IMG/VR virus record: IMGVR_UViG_3300044796_000055
Span: 1 to 39,103 of that record
Reading direction: 5' to 3' (one strand)
Length of the DNA: 39,103 bases
From: a virus
In this document: positions 31,774 through 38,548 of the stretch, in pieces
Position numbering within the stretch: position 1 is the stretch's first letter
Layout of the letters: every line of letters starts with the position of its first letter
Notes under the pieces: model-generated
What the model was told of the DNA's origin: nothing
Databases searched by the model: none
Seen by the model: only the letters and a program-made list of their open reading frames with translations
Program-made: the position numbers and the translations under genes

Positions 31774-32219
31774 GGTGCCTCCTTGGGGCAGTCGGCCGAG
31801 TCGTTGGCGGTGTGCAGCCAGCGCGGCGTGGATCGGCATTCGCAGGCCCTATCGTTGCACACGTCGTCGTTGAGACGCGTCTCTGCGCCGCAGGCGGGAC
31901 ACGGCTGCGTGGTCTCCCGTGTGGTTGCCTTCGCCTTCGCGGCCAGGTGGATCTTGGTCTCCACCTCGCCGCGGGTCAGGGTGCAGACGACCGTGCTGTC
32001 CTTCCAGGTGGCCATCTCCTCGTCGGTCATCCGGAGCGTCCAGTGCTCGGCGGGTGGTCGGCCGCAGTCGGGGCACTGATCGGTCGCGAGGACGAACTGC
32101 GCGCACGGGCAGTCGTCGCAGCCGTAGGGCGCTCGGGCGTGCCAGTGGCGGACGCCTCCGCAGGTGCAGCGATCGAGCTCGGGGCTCGGGCCCGTCGGGT
32201 AGTCGGGGTGCGCGGTCAT
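31770..32219 (-). CDS. Cysteine-rich multi-zinc-ribbon protein
   Basis: 149 residues from ATG 32219. Several Cys pairs are visible: CTCGG, CDDCPC, CPDCG, CPACG, and C..RACEC. This suggests three or four zinc knuckles separated by a helical segment (RGEVETKIHLAAKAKATTRE). It could be a nucleic-acid-binding or host-takeover protein, but no family is recognised. It is co-translated with its neighbours. Confidence 0.6.
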   Translation of the reverse strand: MTAHPDYPTGPSPELDRCTCGGVRHWHARAPYGCDDCPCAQFVLATDQCPDCGRPPAEHWTLRMTDEEMATWKDSTVVCTLTRGEVETKIHLAAKAKATTRETTQPCPACGAETRLNDDVCNDRACECRSTPRWLHTANDSADCPKEAP

Positions 32220-32302
32220 GGCCGCAGCTCCACGATGGCGTAGACGACGGTGCCCCAGGCCGCGATCGCCATCAGGGCCAGGACGATCGTGAGGCGGCTC
32301 AT
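32216..32302 (-). CDS. 28-residue membrane peptide
   Basis: ATG 32302 and the stop both overlap neighbouring genes as ATGA, which is good evidence for translation of so short a frame. The product MSRLTIVLALMAIAAWGTVV then YAIVELRP is a single membrane helix. Function unknown. Confidence 0.5.
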   Translation of the reverse strand: MSRLTIVLALMAIAAWGTVVYAIVELRP

Positions 32303-32475
32303 AGGGCGCTCGAGATCGGGCTGGCGCTCAACGTCGCGTGGACCTGGGCCTTCGCGACGTCCAGTGTCGCGAGCGCGATCCGCTCCTCGTCGGTCCAGTG
32401 ACCGTCGCGGGTCATGAACCAGTCAGCGTGCTTGAGAAGGCGCTCCGCCTCATCGTGGTGCTCGTGAATCTTCAT
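32299..32475 (-). CDS. Unknown 58-residue protein
   Basis: ATG 32475 overlaps the ATPase stop (ATGA) and its own stop overlaps the next ATG. The product is helical (EHHDEAERLLKHADWFMTRD, DEERIALATLDVAKAQVHAT), the size and style of small accessory proteins following SbcC/RecF-type ATPases. Role unknown. Confidence 0.6.
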   Translation of the reverse strand: MKIHEHHDEAERLLKHADWFMTRDGHWTDEERIALATLDVAKAQVHATLSASPISSAL

Positions 32476-33674
32476 GCCTTCACCTCGCCGTCCTCGATCG
32501 TGAAGCCCACGGCGCCGCTCTCGTCGACGCGCTCGAGCCACACCTGGAAATCCTGGTCCTTGGCCATCTCGGCAATCACGGCCATGTTCTCGCTGTCGAG
32601 CAGGCTGCCGTCCGAGACGCGGATGATCCGGATCGTCGGGTTCAGCGCCATGGCCATCGCCAGGGAGACCCGGAGCTGCTCGGCGCCCGAGCACTGCTTG
32701 AACGGGATCCCCTGGTAGGTCACGCCCTCCTCGTCGAAGCCCAGGCCGTCGATCGGCAGGGCGGCCTCGGCGATCGCTGCCTGCTTGGTCTGGTCCAGGA
32801 CCTCGATCGAGGCCGTGGCGGCCGCGGCCTGGTTCAGGCAGTGGTTCCGGCGATCGGTGGCGGCGTAGCGCAGCTTCTTCGTCCGCACGAAGGCGTTGAC
32901 GGAGCTGATCCTGGCCAGTTCCGCGGTCGTGTCGATCGGCTCGGGGATGGTCTCGGGGATCTCCTGGGCCAGGCTCGCCAGCAGCTCGTCGAAGGACGCG
33001 ATCTGGGCCAGGCACTGCTCCCTCGCTGCCTGCGTGGCCTCGATGCGGTCCCTGAGGGCCCCCAGGCGGCTCAGTTCGGTGAAGTTGGCGTCCTGGGCGG
33101 CGATGAGCGCCGCGGGCGAAATCTCCTCATCTGGCGTGTCCTCCGGGACGTCTGGCAGCCCTGCCAGCACTCCCTCGGCGTCGCGCAGCTGGCGGTTGGT
33201 CTCGGTGCGCTGGTCGAACAGGGCCGCGCGCTTGCGGTCGAGCTCGTCGATGTCGATCCCAACGTCGACCGCCTCGAGCAGGACCCGGCGCTGCTCACGC
33301 GGCGCCATGCCGGCGAAGGCCAGCGGGTCGAAGGAGAGGGCGCCGAGCTTCTCGTCGAGGAACTTCTGGGGCGAGTTGTACTTCGCGCCGTCCTTGCTCA
33401 CGACGCTCAGGGTGCTCTTGTCCTCCTCCCAGACGCGCTTGATCGTGAAATCCCCGAGGTCGAGGGTCACCGTCGCGCGGTGCTCGCCGTCCCTGATGGG
33501 CTTGGTGGTCTCTCGTGCCGCGGCCGCGCCGCCCAGGGCGAACCAGATCGCGTCGAGCACGCTGGTCTTTCCCTGGCCGTTGCGCCCGCTGATCACGACG
33601 ACGTTCGTGTCCGGCTCGATCTCCACCGCCCGCAGGCGCTTGAGGTTCTCGGCCGTTAATTTGATGACTTTCAT
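32472..33674 (-). CDS. RecF/SbcC-like ABC-type ATPase
   Basis: 400 residues from ATG 33674 with AAGCGAGGAG upstream. Walker A GRNGQGKTS (30-38), the ABC signature CSGAEQLRVSLA near residue 330, and Walker B region IIRVSDGSLLDSE near 350 frame a short coiled coil (about 150-290). This is the compact phage form of SMC/RecF-family proteins with a much reduced arm. It is probably a DNA-end or replication/repair clamp. No partner nuclease of the SbcD type is adjacent; the exonuclease is two operons upstream. It heads the unit under promoter P4. Confidence 0.8.
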   Translation of the reverse strand: MKVIKLTAENLKRLRAVEIEPDTNVVVISGRNGQGKTSVLDAIWFALGGAAAARETTKPIRDGEHRATVTLDLGDFTIKRVWEEDKSTLSVVSKDGAKYNSPQKFLDEKLGALSFDPLAFAGMAPREQRRVLLEAVDVGIDIDELDRKRAALFDQRTETNRQLRDAEGVLAGLPDVPEDTPDEEISPAALIAAQDANFTELSRLGALRDRIEATQAAREQCLAQIASFDELLASLAQEIPETIPEPIDTTAELARISSVNAFVRTKKLRYAATDRRNHCLNQAAAATASIEVLDQTKQAAIAEAALPIDGLGFDEEGVTYQGIPFKQCSGAEQLRVSLAMAMALNPTIRIIRVSDGSLLDSENMAVIAEMAKDQDFQVWLERVDESGAVGFTIEDGEVKA

Positions 33675-33707
33675 GTTGCTCCTCGCTTCGGTACTGCCTT
33701 GTCGGTG

Positions 33708-33736
33708 ATCCTAGTCCCAGTCTGGGACACACGCAA
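33708..33736 (-). promoter_or_regulatory. Promoter with embedded palindromic operator (P4)
   Basis: Minus strand: TTGCGT, 17-bp spacer, TAGGAT. The spacer holds GTCCCAGACTGGGAC (33714-33728). It matches P1 at 334-362 from the -35 through the base after the -10, including AGTTGCG and GACTAGG. The start codon is at 33674, giving a leader of about 27 bases with AAGCGAGGAG. Confidence 0.65.
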
Positions 33737-35035
33737 CTATCCGAGGGCCTGCTTCTCCACCTCGCTCAGGACGTAGCCCTGGCTCTCGAGGAAGATCAGG
33801 TAGTCCTTGTCCGCGGCGCTCAGGCGCCGGCCGTCGATGGTGTCCTCATGCTCGTCGATGAGCCGCTCGAGCAGGGCGCAGAAGGCCTTGTCGACGCTGA
33901 GGTCCTTCGCCGTCGATCGGCCCTCGCTGTAGAGGCCGTTGTCCAGGATGTCGACCAGGACGAACCTCTTCGCCGCGGCGTCGAGCCTGTGCCTGGCGTG
34001 TTGGCGGGCCCACTCGTAGCGGACGGAGGTCGCCGCCTCCCAGGCCTCGGCTCGCGCCGCCTCGAGCGCCCGGTTCGCCGCCTCGGCGGCTGTGTCGACC
34101 TTCACGGGCTCCTCGCGAAGGTGCCGGCTGAAGGTTCGCTCCGGCTTCGCGCTCAGTTTGTGCCCGTTGGCCTTCCAGTTGGTGCACCAGTACTGGGCCG
34201 TCGGCGCGTTGGAGCTCCAGGACGCCGCGGTGATCATGGCCGCGTGGCCGGGACACGTCTTGTGCGTCGCCAGCGTGAGCTTCTTGCCCGCCGAGGTCGT
34301 GAGGTTGACGATCGGCTCGTGCTCGATCGGCGGCCCGTGCCAGTCGAAGTTCTTGAGGATCGGGGTCGCGCCGAGCCTCTCCTTGATCTCCTTCATCTGG
34401 CGCTCGCGCTTGTGGCGCAGTTCGATCTCGGCGATCGCGTGATCCAGCCGGGCGGGCTGGTACTGCAGGGTGTACTCGATCGTCGCGAGGTCCTTCTTGA
34501 CGTCGGCGTAGGTGGCGAGGGCGGCTTGCTGGATGATCGTCAGCGGGTGCTGGTCGGCCAACTTTTTGGCCTTGGTCCGGATCTCCTTCGGGGCCGCGCT
34601 CAGGGCCTTGGCGGCCTTCACCTCGTGGTCCCTGATCGAGAGGGCCTTGGCGATCTCCTCGTCGCTCACCTCGAGCCCCGCTAGGCGCCCGACCGCGTCC
34701 GCGAGGTCGCTCGGGGTCAGGTCGACGCGGCTCGTGTTCTCCGCCAGTCCCTGGAGGGCCTCGTGCGCCTCGGAGGAGGTGCTGGCGACGATCGCCCCGA
34801 TGGACGTCCACCCGAGGCCTTCGGCGGCCGCCAAGCGTCGGTGGCCGCTGATCAGCAGGTAGTTCTCGGATCCCTCGAGCTGGCGCACCAGGATCGGCAC
34901 GAGCTGGCCCAGGCGCTCGAAGCTCTCGGCGAGCTCGTCGACGCGGGTCATGACCTTCCGGGCGTCGAGCGGATTGACCTTGATCAGGCCGACCGCGATG
35001 TCCTGGACGGAGCCCAGGGTGGTGATGGTGCTCAT
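33737..35035 (-). CDS. parB: ParB-family DNA-binding protein
   Basis: 432 residues from ATG 35035 (ATGA overlap, AAGGGGGAATC). The N-domain has the ParB boxes LISGHRRLAAAEGLGW and ENTSRVDLTPSDLADAV, followed by a helix-turn-helix (VSDEEIAKALSIRDHEVKAA). The C-terminal half adds a Cys/His cluster (KTCPGHAAM...YWCTNW) and long helices instead of the usual dimer domain. No ParA gene is present, so plasmid-type partition is doubtful. The protein may bind the 15-bp palindromes of this genome, as a centromere-like or regulatory site. Confidence 0.8.
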   Translation of the reverse strand: MSTITTLGSVQDIAVGLIKVNPLDARKVMTRVDELAESFERLGQLVPILVRQLEGSENYLLISGHRRLAAAEGLGWTSIGAIVASTSSEAHEALQGLAENTSRVDLTPSDLADAVGRLAGLEVSDEEIAKALSIRDHEVKAAKALSAAPKEIRTKAKKLADQHPLTIIQQAALATYADVKKDLATIEYTLQYQPARLDHAIAEIELRHKRERQMKEIKERLGATPILKNFDWHGPPIEHEPIVNLTTSAGKKLTLATHKTCPGHAAMITAASWSSNAPTAQYWCTNWKANGHKLSAKPERTFSRHLREEPVKVDTAAEAANRALEAARAEAWEAATSVRYEWARQHARHRLDAAAKRFVLVDILDNGLYSEGRSTAKDLSVDKAFCALLERLIDEHEDTIDGRRLSAADKDYLIFLESQGYVLSEVEKQALG

Positions 35036-35364
35036 GATTCCCCCTTCTCTGACGGCACGATCTGCGCTCGTCGTCGATCTATCGCGCCGACCCAGGCGCA
35101 GAGAACGGCCTGGCACTGGATCAGCTCGGCGCGCAGGAGGCCATCGTCCGCCTCGGCCAGGGCTTCAAAATACTCCTCGGTCAGGATCTTCTCCCAGGTG
35201 GTGGTGCCGTCGAGCTCGGAGGCCTGGCAACGGAGCCGGGAGTACTCGCGCATGGCGAAGAACTCAGGGGCGCCGGTGCCGTCGGGCCAGTCTTGCTGCC
35301 CCCACTTCTCGTCCTGGCGCCGGCGCTCGGCACGGACCTCCTCGAGGATCGTCTCGTCGCTCAC
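35032..35364 (-). CDS. MazG-like helical phage protein
   Basis: 110 residues from GTG 35364 (GTGA overlap). The pattern ERRRQDEKWGQQDWPDGTG, then TTWEKILTEEYFEALAEADD and LRAELIQCQAVLCAWVGAI then DRR, is that of a widespread small phage family related to all-alpha NTP pyrophosphatases (ExxE pairs). A nucleotide-pool or (p)ppGpp-type role is inferred from the fold only. It lies between exonuclease and ParB. Confidence 0.6.
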   Translation of the reverse strand: MSDETILEEVRAERRRQDEKWGQQDWPDGTGAPEFFAMREYSRLRCQASELDGTTTWEKILTEEYFEALAEADDGLLRAELIQCQAVLCAWVGAIDRRRAQIVPSEKGES

Positions 35365-36434
35365 TCGACGATCTCCCTCTTGGCCTTGTCCAGCATCATC
35401 CGGTGGCCCGACTTCTGGATCTCGTACTGCTCCTTGAGCTCGGGGTGGTCGGCCAGCAGCGCCTTGGTGTCCACGCTCACGCCGTCCTTGGTTTTCTTGT
35501 AGGTGACCAGGGTCTTGCCGTTCCAGGTCAGCGCCTCCGCCTCCCCGACCATCAGCGCGAGCTTGGCGTAGAGCTTCTTGGCGATCGCGTCGGTCTCGTC
35601 GCTGAGCGCCTTGGCCTCGTGCCAGTCGTAGTAGACGCTGAGCTCCTCGCGCGTCATGGCGATCGACTTGCCCTCCACGCTGTTCGGGTACATCGCCTTG
35701 AGCGCCGCGAAGGTGGCCGGCGAGCCGTCGGGCTCGGGCGGCTCGTCGCGCTCGACGAATTCCCAGAAGGAGAATTCCTTCTCCTCGAGCTCGGCGACAT
35801 CAGTCTCGTCGTAGATGCGGTGGCGCACCACCAGGCCGGCGTCGTCGCGCTCGATGTCGGTGCCGCCGATGAGCGCCGCGAAGACGACGTTGTCGATGCC
35901 GGTCACGGCGCAGTAGTGCAGGCCCTGCAGGGCGTAGTTGTACGGCACCCCGTCGTCCTCCCACTCGTAGGTCGAGCCGCGGCTGGTGATCGCGCCGGTC
36001 TTGATCTCGAGGATCGACACGACGTTCGGCGGTGGCGTCTCCTCGAGCCAGTCGGTGACGCAGCCCACACCGAGCGGGTCGATGCAGATGACGAAGTCCA
36101 GGTTCGCCAGCATGAAGGTGAACGCGGTGCTGCGAAGCATCACCGGCCAGTTGTAGACGGCGACGCCGTAGGCCTCGGCGTAGGCCTCGGCGATGGTGCG
36201 CTCGAGGCGGTGCCCCCAGTTCGTGGCCCTCGTCGATCGGTCGCTGCGCTCGCGGCCGGTCTTTTCCGCCCAGAGGCTGAAGCGGCTCTTGTACCTCGAG
36301 GTCTCCATGATCGCGGCGACGTCGCTGCCGCCGATGCCCTTGGCGCGCATCTCGTGCCAGCGCTCGAGTTCGGCGTCGTCCTCGAGCACGGTGTCGGTTC
36401 GTCCGACCACCTCGCAGTGTTCACTCAGGTCCAT
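35361..36434 (-). CDS. YqaJ/lambda-exonuclease-family nuclease
   Basis: 357 residues from ATG 36434 (CGAGGAGCAGAC). GIGGSDVAAIM (33-43) and TNWGHRLERTIAEAYAE (71-87) are the family's N-terminal motifs. The catalytic D-ExK is Asp113 (NLDFVI) with Glu143/Lys145 (ILEIKTG). This enzyme resects one strand so that the ERF protein at 3014-3742 can anneal the other. The two partners sit in different transcription units, joined across the genome ends. A palindrome (36452-36466) precedes the gene. Confidence 0.88.
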   Translation of the reverse strand: MDLSEHCEVVGRTDTVLEDDAELERWHEMRAKGIGGSDVAAIMETSRYKSRFSLWAEKTGRERSDRSTRATNWGHRLERTIAEAYAEAYGVAVYNWPVMLRSTAFTFMLANLDFVICIDPLGVGCVTDWLEETPPPNVVSILEIKTGAITSRGSTYEWEDDGVPYNYALQGLHYCAVTGIDNVVFAALIGGTDIERDDAGLVVRHRIYDETDVAELEEKEFSFWEFVERDEPPEPDGSPATFAALKAMYPNSVEGKSIAMTREELSVYYDWHEAKALSDETDAIAKKLYAKLALMVGEAEALTWNGKTLVTYKKTKDGVSVDTKALLADHPELKEQYEIQKSGHRMMLDKAKREIVE

Positions 36435-36451
36435 GTCTGCTCCTCGCTTGT

Positions 36452-36466
36452 GTCCCTCGCTGGGAC
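36452..36466 (-). promoter_or_regulatory. Operator-like palindrome before the exonuclease (S5)
   Basis: Minus strand GTCCCAGCGAGGGAC, 17 bases before the exonuclease ATG. It matches the promoter operators in length and ends, but no -10 hexamer lies at the usual place. It marks the boundary between the Rpf-like gene and the exonuclease, where a new transcription unit could start. Confidence 0.4.
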
Positions 36467-36470
36467 ACTA

Positions 36471-36890
36471 TCAGCAGCCGTCGTAGCGCGTCCACTGGCC
36501 GAAGCCGTCCGCGCGCCAGATGGCGGCCGCCACCAGCTCCTGCTCGTGCGGGGTGGCCTGCCAGACGTGGATCCGGGCCGGGACGTGCGCCGCGGCCTGG
36601 TGCGCCGCCCAGGTCGCCTGCTCGATCTGGAAGATCCCGCTCGAGGCGCCGGGCCGCGCGTCGTTGTCCTTCAGGTTCAGGTGCGCCCATGTCGATCGGC
36701 TCTCCGCCCAGATGATGCAGGTGAAGGTCTCGATCGCTGCCACGGGCAGGTTCATGATCGGGTTAGGTCCGCCGGCTGGCCCGTTGAGCTTCCAGGTGGT
36801 CGTGGTGGTCTTTCCGGATCCCAGGGCCGGCGTGGCGGCCAGGGCGATCAGTGCTGCGATGGTGATGGTGGTGAGGCACTTCGTGAGCAT
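36471..36890 (-). CDS. Secreted Rpf/lysozyme-like protein
   Basis: 139 residues from ATG 36890 (TGGAG upstream). A longer TTG start at 36920 is less likely because it would put ten charged residues before the signal peptide. The signal peptide is MLTKCLTTITIAALIALAAT with a site near ALG-SGK. The mature part has the lysozyme-like core of resuscitation-promoting factors/transglycosylases: CIIWAESRSTW with Glu63, ASSGIFQIEQATW, and the final FGQWTRYDGC. It would cut peptidoglycan glycan strands outside the cell. It is in the early/accessory part, far from the lysis genes, so host-wall remodelling is as likely as lysis. Confidence 0.7.
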   Translation of the reverse strand: MLTKCLTTITIAALIALAATPALGSGKTTTTTWKLNGPAGGPNPIMNLPVAAIETFTCIIWAESRSTWAHLNLKDNDARPGASSGIFQIEQATWAAHQAAAHVPARIHVWQATPHEQELVAAAIWRADGFGQWTRYDGC

Positions 36891-36936
36891 TTTGCTCCAG
36901 TCGTCGACGGCTAGGCACAAGCGGACTGCGTGTCGG

Positions 36937-37191
36937 TCATGGCCTCACCTCCCCTCGCGGCGATCGGTGATGAAGAAGGAAGTCGAGAAGCGGGCCGTAG
37001 CCAGTCCAGAGGGGACTCTCTGGCTCGTGGCGCAGGTGGTCGAGGGCGAGCTGCGCGTCCTCGCGGATCGCTCCCTGGGCGCGGCCGTCGGGGTGCAGGA
37101 ACCAGCCTTGGAACTCGATCGAGGGCCTAAAGGTCGATCCCTCCATGACGCCGATGGCGTCCGGGCATGCTGGCCAGGTCTTGGCGCTCAC
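36937..37191 (-). CDS. Unknown 84-residue protein
   Basis: GTG 37191 overlaps the upstream stop (GTGA). The sequence (EGSTFRPSIEFQGWFLHPDG...DAQLALDHLRHEPESPLWTG) is mixed alpha/beta with no known motif. At its end an ATGA overlap opens a nine-codon frame (MTDTQSACA, 36911-36940), which may only couple translation to the Rpf-like gene. Confidence 0.55.
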   Translation of the reverse strand: MSAKTWPACPDAIGVMEGSTFRPSIEFQGWFLHPDGRAQGAIREDAQLALDHLRHEPESPLWTGYGPLLDFLLHHRSPRGEVRP

Positions 37192-37460
37192 CCCGTGAAG
37201 TCTCCCACGGCTCGCCGGTCCTGCAACGAACCGCGGTCCCGATACAGGATCCGATTGGGATCTGCGGGGTCGCTCTCAGCGTCGTAGGCCGTGATGACCG
37301 CCTCGGCTTGGAGGGTCAGCAGTCGGGCGTTGGCCGCTCGGCGGACTTCGCCGGCGGCTCCCGTACGCGCCTTGACGGTCGCGCGCAGGTTCTCGATCGC
37401 CTGCTCGAGGCTGGTCACCTCGGGCGCCGGGCGCCGGTGGTAATTCCCGTAGCCAGTCAT
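37188..37460 (-). CDS. Unknown 90-residue helical protein
   Basis: ATG 37460 is chosen because AGAGAG precedes it and it follows the zinc-protein stop by one base; frames further upstream overlap that gene. The protein is helical (TSLEQAIENLRATVKARTGA followed by AGEVRRAANARLLTLQAEAV). No family is recognised. Confidence 0.55.
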   Translation of the reverse strand: MTGYGNYHRRPAPEVTSLEQAIENLRATVKARTGAAGEVRRAANARLLTLQAEAVITAYDAESDPADPNRILYRDRGSLQDRRAVGDFTG

Positions 37461-37461
37461 C

Positions 37462-37479
37462 TCAACTCTCTTTCTGGTC
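37462..37479 (-). repeat. 18-bp direct repeat: end of gene plus ribosome site, copy 1
   Basis: On the minus strand, gaccagaaagagagttga codes DQKES-stop and carries the AGAGAG used by the next gene. An identical copy is at 37645-37662. Confidence 0.8.
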
Positions 37480-37641
37480 GGGGGCGATTGGCATGTGATA
37501 CTCCCACACGAGGTCGCCACTGTCGTCAACGGAACAGGTACGAGCGAGTAGACATCGTTTGCACTGCTCCTTCGGCGGCTCACCCGGTCCTCGTAGCGAC
37601 TTCCAACGATGCTTCACTTGTTCAACCTTTTTACACTTCAC
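37462..37641 (-). CDS. Small Cys-rich (zinc-type) protein
   Basis: 59 residues from GTG 37641. Cys3, His11, then CKRC (27-30) form a C...H.W...C..C pattern: MKCKKVEQVKHRWKSLRGPG, EPPKEQCKRCLLART. It was missed by frame length alone but has an AGAGAG ribosome site. It ends in DQKES, encoded by the same 18 bases that end the upstream small gene. Confidence 0.6.
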   Translation of the reverse strand: MKCKKVEQVKHRWKSLRGPGEPPKEQCKRCLLARTCSVDDSGDLVWEYHMPIAPDQKES

Positions 37642-37644
37642 TGG

Positions 37645-37662
37645 TCAACTCTCTTTCTGGTC
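37645..37662 (-). repeat. 18-bp direct repeat: end of gene plus ribosome site, copy 2
   Basis: Identical to 37462-37479. Here it ends the 44-residue gene and provides the ribosome site for the Cys-rich gene at 37641. It suggests gene gain by insertion or duplication at this cassette. Confidence 0.8.
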
Positions 37663-37779
37663 CATGCCACGCTCGCACCATGTCGCGGACCTCATTGTGC
37701 TTGGCGATTGGAGATACCACCCATTCGGAGGACGTAAGACGCTCACCCATTGAGTGCCCCGCTCACTGATCAGCACCAT
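37645..37779 (-). CDS. Unknown 44-residue protein
   Basis: ATG 37779 lies inside the end of the hexapeptide gene A (17-base overlap). The product begins MVLISERGTQWVSVLRPPNG and ends WCERGMDQKES. It has no strong ribosome site of its own, so coupling would be needed. The shared 3' end with the next gene supports it as real. Confidence 0.45.
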   Translation of the reverse strand: MVLISERGTQWVSVLRPPNGWYLQSPSTMRSATWCERGMDQKES

Positions 37780-38548
37780 CAAGGACGGCCCCGCCGCATT
37801 TCCGGCAGAACGGTCCCGGCTCGTCACCGTGGCATGGAGACGTAGAGACTTGAATCTCGGGCTCTGCTTCCGGCTCTGTCAATCCGGTGTGCTTCCCCTC
37901 GTAGACCCGAGCGTTGCCGGAGACCCAAGCGTTGCCGGAGACCCAAGCGTTGCCGGAGACCCAAGCGGTGCCGGAGACCCGAGCGTCGTCGTAGACCTGA
38001 GCGGTGCCGTAGACCTGAGCGGTGCCGCCGACCCGAGCGTTGCCGCCGACCCGAGCGGTGCCGTAGACCCGAGCGTTGCCGCCGACCCAAGCGTCGCCGA
38101 AGACCCAAGCGTCGTCGTAGACCCGAGCGTCGCCGGAGACCCGAGCGTTGCCGGAGACCCAAGCGTCGCCGTAGACCTGAGCGTCGTCGTAGACCCAAGC
38201 GGTGCCGTAGACCTGAGCGTTGCCGGAGACCCGAGCGTCGCCGGAGACCCGAGCGGTGCCGCAGACCCAAGCGGTGCCGGAGACCCGAGCGGTGCCGCAG
38301 ACCCAAGCGGCGCCGAAGACCCGAGCGTTGCCGCCGACCCAAGCGGTGCCGCAGACCTGAGCGGTGCCGTAGACCTGAGCGTTGCCGCCGACCCGAGCGG
38401 TGCCGGAGACCCAAGCGGTGCTCTCGACGGTCGCCGTCTCCGCGACCCATCCGCCTTCGCTCTTGTCGGGGTTGACGTGACGATGAGCCGGGACGGGTCC
38501 GTTCCCGTCCTCGAAGTCGAATGTCAGGTGCGTGTCCAGTTTCTTCAT
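37763..38548 (-). CDS. Hexapeptide-repeat beta-helix protein, copy A
   Basis: 261 residues from ATG 38548, which overlaps the stop of copy B (ATGA). A 40-residue head (DFEDGNGPVPAHRHVNPDKS, GGWVAETATVE) leads into 29 hexapeptides (AWVSGT, ARVGGN, AQVYGT...), about ten turns of a left-handed parallel beta-helix at 18 residues per turn. A C-terminal tail follows (HTGLTEPEAEPEIQVSTSPC then HGDEPGPFCRKCGG) with a possible zinc knuckle. Copies A and B share head and tail almost exactly and differ in the repeat order, consistent with duplication and unequal exchange. The role is unknown. No signal peptide is present. Confidence 0.85.
   Translation of the reverse strand: MKKLDTHLTFDFEDGNGPVPAHRHVNPDKSEGGWVAETATVESTAWVSGTARVGGNAQVYGTAQVCGTAWVGGNARVFGAAWVCGTARVSGTAWVCGTARVSGDARVSGNAQVYGTAWVYDDAQVYGDAWVSGNARVSGDARVYDDAWVFGDAWVGGNARVYGTARVGGNARVGGTAQVYGTAQVYDDARVSGTAWVSGNAWVSGNAWVSGNARVYEGKHTGLTEPEAEPEIQVSTSPCHGDEPGPFCRKCGGAVLDGADQ
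37900..38421. repeat. 18-bp degenerate tandem array in copy A
   Basis: Twenty-nine 18-bp units coding hexapeptides. The segment around 38170-38290 matches the segment at 38985-39103 of copy B unit for unit, so the two arrays can recombine. Confidence 0.9.

Noticed and set aside
33737-35035. Plasmid-type partition system
   Set aside because: ParB is present, but no ParA ATPase was found anywhere in the closed genome.
36911-36940. Nine-codon gene MTDTQSACA
   Set aside because: It has an ATGA overlap but is too short to support as a gene; noted under the 84-residue gene only.
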